Below are positions 12,421 through 24,353 of a stretch of DNA of 64,000 nucleotides, piece after piece (position 1 is the stretch's first letter; every line of letters begins with the position of its first letter). The notes under the pieces are model-generated. The model saw only the letters and a program-made list of their open reading frames with translations. It did not search any database and was not told the DNA's origin. Source of the DNA: Myoxocephalus aenaeus. Lineage: Eukaryota; Chordata; Actinopteri; Perciformes; Cottidae. The translations under genes and the position numbers were made by a program. The stretch covers positions 4,158,001 to 4,222,000 of the forward strand of contig JBAMJR010000137.1 of assembly GCA_038501785.1 (NCBI GenBank), given 5' to 3'.

Positions 12421-15240
12421 CGCGAGAGCAAAACTAACCCGTTTCGTCACAGACATGAGAAATATCTAAAAGCTGGGTTCAGACCAGACTCTCGCCAACG
12501 CTACTGCGATGATGGATGGTTTTTGAAGACGTTTCCCAATAAAGATGATTAAGAATAAATAAAATACCATAATTAATTGGGCACTAAACAGCAATTATAA
12601 ATGACCTGCCCTTTCATATAACAAATACACAATGAATAGTGATGCATTTATTGTAAACACTAAAGAAAGAGACACCAAGTATGATTCCAAAAGCATTGTA
12701 AAGCTAGTAAATACAATGCTGTAATGTTGTATAATCATGTATTACCAAGTATTCAGGATTGGTATGCAGCACCCTCCAGTGGAAGCTTAGTCTTAGTGAA
12801 ACAGTCAATGCACGGAAACGTGTCTGAAAAACAGCATACAAATATGATTTTTCACTTCCAAAACCAAAAGTTAGTTTGTATAGCAGACCTTATAAAACGG
12901 CACAGTAACGTTGTTTTGACAAATAGTAGTTTTAATATGAAAGGTTAATAATTGACTATGTGTAGTTATGTTATCATTTGTATTATTGTGAACAACAAAT
13001 CCCATTAAAAGACCCAAACCAGCAATTCATTAATCTCATTAATAAGTATTTCACTGGTCAGTTTTGCAAAAACAACGTAACGCTATACATTTAACAGTAT
13101 TGTATTTTTGCAAACCCCACAGCAGGCTACAATAATTCTTACACTGATTAACATGCACGTGTTTACATAGGTACACATATTTAAATTGCAGTTGTTATGA
13201 TAAGGAGGGTTTATGGTTCAAGTCAAGAGCAAAGTGCTTGTTTACATTATACTACAGAACCTTGTCAGACAAAGAGTAATGGCAACACACATGCTGCGAT
13301 CTACTCTGTATGCTTACAACCCAAACTGTTGTTTATGGGATTCTCATTTAACTTAGTTTAAAGATCCTGTTCTGTGGGCATGGTTTCTCTTATGCTGCGT
13401 TCACACCAAAAGCGTTGCGTATTTTTGTGAATGCAGCATTAGGCCAGGAGGTAGTTATTGTACCAGATCATATTACAGGAAGGAATACAACTAAAGGACT
13501 AAATATATAAAAGGACACTGGTAAACAATTTCATAGAATGTTAACACATAAAAAAATGTATCATGGTAGCGTGCAGAATACAAGCATTGAGTTGAGACCA
13601 ACCTCTAGGCCTTTATTTAACTTACACGTGTACAAGTGTATTCAGTGTTAAAAGGCAGCATTGTTCACCCCACTGACAACACACTCAACCAACAGTAAAC
13701 ACACTGAGTGGGAGTAACGCTTAAGGATAATGTCATCAGATCTTTACTTTTCAGAAACGTCTGATGACACGTCTTTATACAGCCTACTGTATGTGACACA
13801 CATTTAGTGATATAGGATCATAGAATCTTGATTTGATATATTACATCCGAGCTAGCTTTTCGTAAATGCGAGCATGCAGGCCTACATCTGGAAATCAGAA
13901 AATGTGCAATCCACTTGGTACAATCTTTTATGACTTGATAAGCTTGTTAAATTATCAGTATACATTTCTGTGTTTGTGTTTTCTTTCTGTGGGGTGGATG
14001 CACGATTTGTTCGTTTCTCGTGGTGAGTGAGGGTTCTTTACCTTTTGTTGTTGCTTGTTCTTTTCTTGTACTTTATTCTTCTGTCCATTATTTATTCCTG
14101 CATGCATTTAAATCTTTACCTTACTAAAATGTGCTATTGATAAAACTGCCCTGCCTTTCCATAGACCTTTTTTTCACAGCAGATATTTTTAACTTATCAT
14201 CAGACACAGGCTTAACTCATTACACTTAAGACGGCCCTGTTCTATTTATTGCTCAATGGTATGCAGTCATCTTTAATATCCTGTCCTGTTGTGACATTAC
14301 AAACTGTCTGCTGTGTAAAATGTCTACACGATGTTTGTGGCAGCAGATGAGTTAGTCTGTAATCACTACACAGTTTGTCTTCTGCGGTTGTCTTGTTTAA
14401 ATTGATATGACATGCCTGGACAAAATAAAAATGAAAAAATAAAATAAGGGACTGGATTTTCGTTTCAGGGTGAGAACTTGTCAGTTCACATGGATCAATA
14501 CTTATCCTCAATCCTCAAAAGTCTTGTTGGTTATAGAACGTTCTTGTCAACAAGCTGAGCTCACGTGTGTGGAAAGCCTCTCTGTATTTAGCTCGCTAGA
14601 GCCAACAGCATCCAAGTGACGCTTTTTTTTCTTTGAACATTGTCTTTATCTCGGAAAATATGTTAAACTACATATGTATTCAACATTAGCGATCTGACCA
14701 CTACTCTACAGCTAACACAGAATTGTTATTCTGATCAGTTTAATCGACATTCGTCCTACTGAGCGAACCAGGCGAAGCAAACGATCCCAGAGCAACTTGA
14801 TGCAGCGCGGCGACACTGACCCAAAGACCAATTATTCTTTTATTACGGTAAACTATTACTTTAGTTATACAATTTAAGTAGACTACAGCCAAGCCAATTC
14901 AAATTATATGCGCAAGCTTGATTCACGAGAATCATTACAAATTGGAACAAACTCTGTAACGTTTGGCTAAATTAACTCATTAATGTATCTCTATTTTGAA
15001 CACGTGACATTAAAATTGTGGAGAGATTAAATCGGGTCTTAAAAAACGCATTTTAAATAAATAATAAAGTATGTCCTACAAATAAGGAATATCTGAAACA
15101 GTTCAACAGATGGGAGGGGGACACTCTTTAAATGTACCCATGGCGTCTTCTTTATTTCATTTCATTTGTTTAAATAAATAGGATTCTTATTTTTTAAAGT
15201 TTGGTCTTCAACTGCAACCCATCAGTATATTGCTTATGTC
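12421..15240. other. Intergenic spacer between divergent copb1 and pde3b
   Basis: AT-rich sequence without a recognisable gene on either strand. The longest frames are short and have no splice context. It contains a tiny Harbinger-type remnant at 13393-13438. It should hold the upstream regulatory DNA of both genes. In human, PSMA1 lies between these two genes, but no proteasome alpha-subunit sequence is visible here. Confidence 0.65.
13393..13438. mobile_element. 46-bp minimal Harbinger-type MITE remnant
   Basis: The two ends are near-perfect inverted repeats (TGCTGCGTTCACA at the left and TGTGAATGCAGCA at the right), separated by about 20 bases. Directly outside are TTA at 13390-13392 and TTA at 13439-13441, the 3-base target duplication typical of PIF/Harbinger elements. 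The GTTCACACC motif also occurs in the ends of the larger element at 62465-63313. Nothing internal remains. Confidence 0.55.
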
Positions 15241-15502
15241 ACATTAACGATGCGGCCCAGGACTGACTCGACGCTCCACAATACAAAGCCCCGGTCGGTC
15301 CAGGTTGTGGCCTCTAGGTGGCGACAGAGAGCCCCTTTTCTGTAAAAACAACATCTCACCTTCTTTCTTTTTAGTCCAAGTGCTGGAGCACGTTTGAGTG
15401 ACCATGGAGTGCATTTGCTGTCATGTAGTTCAGCGTTAACACGGCGTGAATATTGGAAGAGAGGGGGACTTTCGCGTGGATACGAGGAGCCACAGTCGAG
15501 CC
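15241..15502 (+). promoter_or_regulatory. pde3b: pde3b 5' flank and 5' UTR with upstream ORFs
   Basis: Sequence directly upstream of the pde3b ATG. It contains an upstream ATG in strong context (accATGG) at 15404 that opens a frame of 11 codons plus stop (TAA at 15437-15439), ending 63 bases before the main ATG. A start-stop ATG-TAG lies at 15423-15428. A pyrimidine run ending in ttttag at 15374 looks like a splice acceptor, so an additional upstream non-coding exon is possible. The transcription start cannot be fixed from sequence alone. Confidence 0.45.
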
Positions 15503-18500
15503 ATGGCTGCACGGGAGGAAGGAGCGGTTTTGCACAGTAAAACAAGGCACCACGACGGAGCTGGAAGTGTAAACAGCTCACAGGGCTTCAGGAACGGCTA
15601 TGTGAAGAGCTGCGTCACCCCTCTGAAACAGGACCATCAGAGGGGCTTTTTGTTTAACGTGTGCAGGTTTTGCAACGAAGACATTCTTAATTCAAAAGTG
15701 TTAAAGGTCTCTGCCCTCTACGTCGGCGCGTTTGTAGTCTTCGCGGTTTCTTTCCTCATTTCTAGGAGCTCGCAAAGTGACTCGCTTTGGGATTTGCGGA
15801 CTTTTTTGTCGGGCTTCTCCCAGTCCATCAGTCCCTTGTTCAGCATTGGATGTGCTTTCTTCTTTCTGACGTTTTACCTGAGGAGGAAAAAGAAGGAGAG
15901 CAGTAAATGTTGGCTCGTGTCACTGCCAGCATCGTGTTACCTCGGGGATTTTTTGGTTTTGCGGTTTTTGCAATGGGGAGAGGACCAACACCAGATGCAA
16001 ATGGTGGGCAGGTTGTTATTCGTGTTGGGGTGTGTGGGTCTGCTCACCCTGATCCCCACTCTGAAGCTCAAACACAGTGTGCTCATACTGGTCTTCTCCA
16101 GCGTTGTGTGGCTGGTTTCTTTCACAAGTTTGAGCGGTCTGCCCGCGCTGCTCAGACCGCTCTTCGCCTGCTTCGCGGGGGTCTCGGGCTCCCTGTTGGG
16201 GCTCTGCTTTGACCGCTACTACCCGTCCAGGGAAGCGCCGAGTGGGATTTCCTCCGCGGAGGAAAAGGTCCCAGTGATCAGACCTCGGAGAAGGTCCAGT
16301 TGTGTTTCACTGGGGGAGACGTCGACCAGCTATTATGGCAGTTGTAAAATGCCCCGCAGACCTTCGTTGCCCTGTATATCCAGAGAACAGGTATGTATTC
16401 CCCTGCAGGACCACGTCTGTTGTTATTGTTACACATTAGGCCCCCTGGTCACCGACGGCTACCCAGAGTACACTTGTGCATCAGAGGAGGGGAACGCACA
16501 ATCTCCTGTCATGAACAAAACAACAACCACAAAGCCAATCCAACTACTGACCTACAGGGTAAAAAAATAACAAGATTCAACCAAATAATTACATATGCAA
16601 TAAGTGACTTTGTGTTCAAGTGTTCTGGTAAAAGAGAACGTTGCATACTGTTCCAGGCAATAATGCATTTTGCAGCGTTATTACATGTGCTCTAAATGCC
16701 AACCATTATTATTACATGTGCTCTAAATGCCAACCAAGGACTTTTTTAATAATTGGCTGAAAATTGCATGTGCTCTAAATGCCAACCAAGGGCTTGGCAT
16801 TTAGAGCACATGCAATTTTCAGCCAATTATTAAAAAAGTGTTCTTTTTTACAGCCTATGGATACTTATAATTGACATTCAGCATCCTATGGTATACAATC
16901 TTCTTGTCCACATCACTTTGTAGCATCCGTAATGTTAAGCTTATCTATATTTTTGTGGCAATTATCTTTATTTAAAAGTTTATATACCAGATAATAATTA
17001 AATGTGAGTGTCCACCTACGCAAGGCGGACACAATAACAACACAGCCAGCAGCATAGCAAGTGATGTGGCCTACAGTCCCATCTGACTGGAGCAGTCAAC
17101 AAAACAAAATGATGGGGGATTATTCAGTGTCTACAGTCCACATTCAGCGTGTGTTTCTTCATCTTTTTGTTTGCTTGTATACAGAAGCTGTATAAAGTCT
17201 GTTTACACACAGTAGCTAACAGGTCCACCACAAAATGGTGCTCCCTTCTACTTTGCATTAGTTTTGAAAACCAATACATAAGATCGACTGATGTCCATTC
17301 TCAATGAAGACTATCATGTTCCACTCAATGTGTTGTGGGCAAAAAGCTGATGCAAGGTGCTGACTTAATTTGTGTGTAAATAAATGCCAACATTATTGTC
17401 AGTAATTAAAAACCAAACAAAAAAACAGAGTACCGTAGTTCAAAATAAAACATGTATTTCTTTAGTGGATGCCAAGCCATCAGCGCACACACATTGTTTT
17501 TGTGTCCTTCACACTTTTGTTAGAAATGATAAGAGAACTAAAAATGTATATCCACCGGTTTGTCTCGGTTGTTCTACTTCCAGCAGTTGTGGTTCCACCT
17601 TATTGTGTTTTAGGCTATTAGCAGATTAGTAGTCTCATTGAGTTCGGCCTTAAACAGTGCATGCAAACTGAAACAGAAAAAACAGGTTGGATCATTCAAG
17701 ACAAAACACAATTTCACCTTTTGCTTCATCCTATAACCATTGTTATTTTATTACATCTTTATACTTTTATTTAACTCAAAATTAGCGAGAAGTATACAGG
17801 AGGCTGTAATGTATTTTTTTTAAAGTACGTTTTCCGTTATGATGGTCTAAGCTCCAATTTATGATGGTCTAAGCTCCAATTTGTCAACTTTTTCTAAGAT
17901 TAGGTGTTTTTTAAACCACAATATGTTGATCCAACTTGTTTGTCGAAAAATGTGTGATTGTAAAGAACTAAGGAAACATTGTGTATTAGTAAAAATCCTA
18001 ATACGAGTATTCCCATTCCACATTTCTATTTGACTAAATCGACAATCGTTGTAGTACAGTCTTGACGTATTCAAGGACTCCAAAAGTTGAAACTGATGGA
18101 TTTTTTTGAGTAAGACTGAATTGTCCAACCTTTATGTGCAACAGTTAGTGTTCTAGTCTCTTTACATATCTACAGCATGTGCTACACTTAAAGTACTCAC
18201 CATATCATTTTCAGTTGACGCATTTAAAGTGGAAACAGGACACTGTTTTTGATCAAACAAACCATGTTTTTTTTAATTAGTAATATATATTTTTTAATTG
18301 CTACGTTAATTGTCTGCTTCAGTTACCTTGTTGCTCCACAAAACTACATAAACGTACACTTAGACAGACATTTGGAAAATGTGTGAATTCAAAAACAAGA
18401 ACTAGTGCAAAAGTATTGGTTAAGAGGTTATTGATTGTTGATCTGACATGAATCACAATCTATATTGAGGAAAGAGATAACTTTAAATTTCAGCATATGT

Positions 18501-21500
18501 TATGGCATCATCATGCTGTCCTTTTTAAAACGGATTTGTCAGCCTCTCTGCCAGTAAAACCTTCAGTCAAAGTTGTGAATGTTCGGGTGAGTGTGTCTGT
18601 CTGTCGGTGTCAGCCTTCTGAGATAGTTTACTGGCAACCGGTTTGAGGTGTTGTGCCCACTGCATGCTGGGATAGATCTTAATGGGATGGCCGACAACAT
18701 TAGCATTAGCATTATGCAGGTAAGAGCAGTTGTTGATGCTCTTGGATAAAAGGAAATGTTTTTAATCATAGCCGAGGGACCAAGCTTTACCTTTCCTGGG
18801 TTTTATAATCTGGTAATCTAGTCAGTGAAGAAGAACCGTAACCTGAGCATAATAAATTATCTTTTGTGATATAACTTCTCTATTAATGAGACCACTTCTG
18901 CGTCAGAGGCCGGCAAAAAGAGGCACAAAGCCAGATCTCGAGAGGAGTCACTCAGGGTTCACTGGTGATGTCACACATGTTCTTCACCTTCACACACATT
19001 TTGCGCCCCGAACAGTCAACCCCCCTTTCTGCTGTCTGTGAGGTTCTTTGGTTTTCTGTCTTTCAGTTGCAAGGCTGGGGGGGTTTGTTCGCAGCAACAC
19101 ATGGTTTTATACACAGCATCACTTTGGAAAATGGTTGTATAGAGTTTCGGCAAGTGAAGACGTTTTGGTCCGGAGAACTCTTGAAGCTAAGTAAAGTAGA
19201 GATGAAGAAAATGTTTCTTTCTAAAGAGTTTCAACAAAACTTGAAATCATTGTCACAATTTTCAAATTATCCTCAGCCTTTTGATGATGTATCATGTGAC
19301 ACCATGGCTATTGGTATACTGGCACAGTTTGACCAACATCCTTAAGTCATGTGGATTATATATTATACTGCAGGTAACGACAGCAACAGTACTTTGGCCG
19401 GTGAAAAGGTCCTACCGAGGTATAAACGCAACTTTAATTTGTATTTCGGTAAATGAGCGGGCAATACACAAAATTAATGGTTTTAGCCACTGTGAGACCT
19501 TCTATATTCATTTACAAACTACCTGACGTGTTCTTCACAAACGCTCCATTAATGTGGGTGCAGAGTTTTTTCAAGTTGACACCATCATGAATATTCAAAC
19601 TGAAAATGTTGCTTCTGACGATGCGCCCGATGCCCCGAGAGACCGCAGGGGAAGAGCTGTGCCACCAGACACCTGTGGTTATGTGTGTCCAGCTTGTCCC
19701 TCGTCGTGCACATGAGGGATTTAAAGAGCTGCAACAGAATATTATGAAGGTGTAATACCTGAGTAACACAATAATAGTTATGGCCTATGTCTCTCTTTTT
19801 TTTAATAATCCGATCTGCAAGTTCAAATGGAGGACATAGGTGTGAATAGATTTCGGATGTTTCTGACATTTTCTTTTCCCATCAGAGATAATCATAGAAA
19901 GCTGGAAAGGGCCACCTCAAGTTATTATTTGGTATTACAACTCCAGCAGTTAATTCCCAGTTGTTAATTGTGTATTGCAACAAAGTGCACTGTTTAGACA
20001 AAGCGATAAAGTTATCAGCATCTCTTTTATGTTTTGAGAAAGGTGGCTGCTTTTGTTCTTTTAATAAAGTACACCGGAGTTTCTCGGGCCACCAGTGACG
20101 CTGTAGAGCAGGGGTGGGCAAACTTTTTGGCTCAGGGGCCACATTGAATTAAAAAATTTGACAGACGGGCCGGGCCAGTATCAGATGGATGGAGAGTGTT
20201 TGACAAAGGGGGCGTGGCTTATCGCCGTCGGGTCTCTCCGTGAAAAAGAGCTGTCTTTTCCGGTATCGATTATGGAATAAATAACCACTATTTTTGCTTT
20301 ATACTTGTTGTGGAAGTCCCAAACATGTCGGAACATGAAACACCCTTTTTGTTCTCTCCGACTCGTCCAGGAACTGCGCCGGTCTTATCTCCGTAAAACG
20401 GATACCGATTCTGCCATCCACCTTGGAAATAACCACCAGTTCTGCTTTATACTTGTTGTGTAAACTCCACATACGTCGGAACATCAAACCCCATGGTGTC
20501 TGGGTTCATAATATTATCCGTAGTCCCACAACAGCGTCTGAATGACGGCCGCTGCACACACGAAAAGCCTAAAAGAGCGCTGTGCAATAAATAAGCATGA
20601 AGAAACATCTGGTCTGTTGTGGTCATCGTGCTTCGGGAAACTGAACTTGGGAACGGAGAAGCGCTACAGCGGTCTTTACTATAACTTATAATTATTTAAA
20701 ATAAAAAACTTTTTTTTAATATATTTTTTTAATAACTTTTTTTTAATATTTTTTTTTAATGTTATAATAATTATAATACTCGGCGGGCCGTATATTAATA
20801 CTCGGCGGGCCGTATCCGGCCCGCGGGCCGTAGTTTGCCCACCTCTGCTGTAGAGCAACACTTTGTTTTCAAACGGCATGCACATGAGGCTGCACATGCA
20901 TGCCAAATATATATATTTTTTGGGGAAAATGAGGCTAATTCAGCTCCTACGTTTGCTAATAGGACATCCGTGTTGCTATCTTAACCTGCATGTCAAATCC
21001 CCATAGAAATTATGTTCACTTCTCTATACAACTCATAAAAAAAGGTAGATAGGAAATACATCCAAGTGTTTGTCTCTAAATCAACTTCAATGTTCACTTT
21101 ACAAGTACGTCGGCCGAAATTGCGACAGTTCTTTGTCAAACTAAATGACAGAAAAACATAAAGAGTTAATTAGGTAATGGACATGCTCTGCGCATATCTG
21201 ATCCACAATTTGTTGTTTCTCGAGCCCATCACAGCTTCCATAGAGCGTTTGCTTTAAAGCAAGCTTTTCAAGAGTTACATTTGAAAAGGCTGAATTTACA
21301 AATTATTGTTACACTTGACAACCAACACCACGAACACACGTTTCACCAGATAGTCTATTTACAGTTTAAACTTATTGATGTCAGTCTCTTGTCATTTTTT
21401 AAATATCTTTGAACATCAAGATGATGTAAGTATGACGTTACATTTTTTAATTTGAATACTTGAAAGTATTAGTTGTCGCTGTTATTATATTTGTCTTTTT

Positions 21501-24280
21501 TTTACTAATGCAAGCTATAGAATACTTTTTAACTGTAGCGTGGTCTAACAGTGAGTCATACAATTATATTTCCTTTGATGCCGGCACCATGGCTTTAAAG
21601 CATCTTTTGACAGCATCAACTTTGATAACTTTGTAATTTGCATATTCAAAGTACAATTGTGCTATTCGACATGAACAAAAAGGCAAGAAGTTCAAACAAA
21701 AATGAGAATAAGTGCTTAGGATTTACAGACATATTCATTTCAATGCCATGTTATGGCCACATTATGAGTCAAAAGATTGCTCTATTCTTCTTAAAGGTCA
21801 ACCTCCCCGTTTTTTTTACTTACACGCAGTGTTGTGTTTGTGTTTGGCGGCGGTCTCTGTCGCTGAGCACATCTTTTGATTGGAGGTGCAATCCTTAAAT
21901 GTGTCAGACTGACTAGAAAGAAAAACCCTTCATAGGCGACTGTTTCGACTGCTCATTTAGAAATCATGAAACGGGACAGAGGTTTCTGTCTAAAACGTGC
22001 AAATATTATTTACACATAAAAACAGTAAATTGTCTCATTTAGTCTTTTCCAGCTTCAATTAATGTTCATGTTTGCTCTGATAACTCTAAACCTCTTGCAC
22101 AACCAAAGCTTTATGGATTGACTGCCAGTGCCAGGCGTTAGGCACACTGAATCCTAGATTTATTGCATTAACAGTGCCCCTCTATTGTGTTAAATTATTC
22201 TTCAATAGGAGACCCAAATACGTCAGTCAATCCTGTAAATTGCATCATGCACTTTTAGACTCTCCAGTAGTCACATGGGTCACAAATTGAGACCCGCAAT
22301 TTGAGAAAAATTTTAACAAATTATCTGCTGCATATTTTGGTTTGGGTTCCAGGAATCATTTATTTCAAATCCAAAAGCCAAAACAATGATTATATCGTCC
22401 AACCTGAATGGCAGCTTGTTCCTCCCGAAACTATGTCAGCATGTGTTTCTGAGACCCAGTTAGTTTTTTTGAGATGAAGTAGATAAAGTGGAGATAATAT
22501 TTTTTTTAAGTAGGATTATTGTATTTGGGCTTTCATGGCAGAAATCTAAAAGCTATATTTCATGAGTGAGACCTAAGGGACAGTCCTGGCAGCGCAATGT
22601 ACAATTCAGGGAGAAGGCCCTCTTTTTGTGTGGTTACTTACCACTCCACGGGGGCAGGCAGGGGTAAATAATACACTTAACTAACCCTCCATCCAGACAA
22701 GAGCAGAGACGCAGGCTGCAGAGAGAAAGGTTGGAAGGGAGAGCAGTGAAAACGCAGAGCAGCTCTCAGCTGTCACGTTCGCTTGCTGTAAAGCCATGTG
22801 GAATGATATAACATTGACGTCACAACCCAGTGACGTACCGCAGGGTGATTGCAAAGAAGAAGAAAAAATGCCAAGTCTTATTAATCGCCCTGTGGAATAT
22901 AGTGTCTGCCTCCAGCAGTGATGAGAAAGGGAGAAATTGTCCGTCTTGCGACGGTGTGCAATAGAAAGAGTCTTTAGGAGGGAAAAGTCGGCACCGAAAA
23001 AACCACTCAGTTTATTCATCCAGAAATCAGCCAAAGCTAAAGGCTTTTTAAGTATTCCAGAATATTACTTTTTCGTATTTTATAATTTTACATTGTTGGC
23101 TCAATGTATGCAGCAATTTAAGGCTGTCACTTTGAGTGTATTGAACCAGTTATGTAATGTTCATATTAATAAATCCTCCATCAGTATTATATAAGTAAGT
23201 CATTTGTGTCAAATTTAATTGAAGATTTTTGGTTTAAAATCTAATACATTTGGAATTTATAGAAATAAAAATGAGGTAGTTTTTTTGGTCATGGGTCTAA
23301 TGAGATAACATGATATTGTAGCCAACGTACTGTTCATACTGTTTGCATACTCTGCCCCTTTTATGAGTATTGTCTGTGGAGATAAAAGCCTCGGTGCAGT
23401 TAGTGAAACTGTCTGCCAGCTCCTTTGCCTTTTGGTTCACTGTTATCAGAACGAAACTGTCTGAACAATGTGTGTTAAATTCAATATGAGTTGCATGTAC
23501 TGACACAAGCATTCAGTTTCGTTTGCTGTATAACTTTAAATCCTCCACATGCTGGCTATGGCATGTATATAAATACATCCATCTTGCTTTAAACAATTAA
23601 AGGTATAAAATATAATCAAATTAAACCTGGCTGGGCCACCGACATGCTCAGAATGCATCATAAACGACACAATCAAATTTTGCATTATTGTTCATATTCT
23701 CTTCGATAGATTGAGCTCAACCTAATTTTTTGTTTGTTCTTTTTATACTTTTTTTATAACTTAATTGGAATAGACCGTAGCTCCGAAGGACTGCTGATGG
23801 TGTGTGTGTGGGGGGGGGGGGGGGGGGGGGGGGGGGGGAAGAGGGATGCTCTTAAAATATAGGCCATTCAATGTTATCTGCAGTAAAGGTTATGTGTGTT
23901 TTCTTTTTTGTATTTCAATGTTGTGAACAATTTCTCCACTTTAATTTATAATGAAGGATTTATATAAATATGAAAATATATTTAATGAAAGTGTTGTTGA
24001 TACGCCTGATTATTGTAATATAAATCTATGTGATGAAATGTGAAACTGAGCTGTTGTTGAGCTGAAGGAGAGTGACGTGTGAAGTTAACCTCTGTGTTCA
24101 GGAGGTTGGGTTACAGTCGCAATATCAAGGCCAAGATGTCCCAATTCATTGCTTAGCAACTCCCTCCTCAGAGATGCCACTTCAATAGTAGGTAAACAGT
24201 TTACGAATGCCTAATCTAGAGCTGAATCAGCATTTATAAATGTTGCCTATATTTGTAATAGAGGTATTTTGTTTTGTTTT

Positions 24281-24353
<73 letters not shown>

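Noticed and set aside
15446..15502. Longer N-terminal reading of pde3b from 15446
   Set aside because: The first codon there is GTG, not ATG. The ATG at 15503 has strong context and gives a length matching the family.
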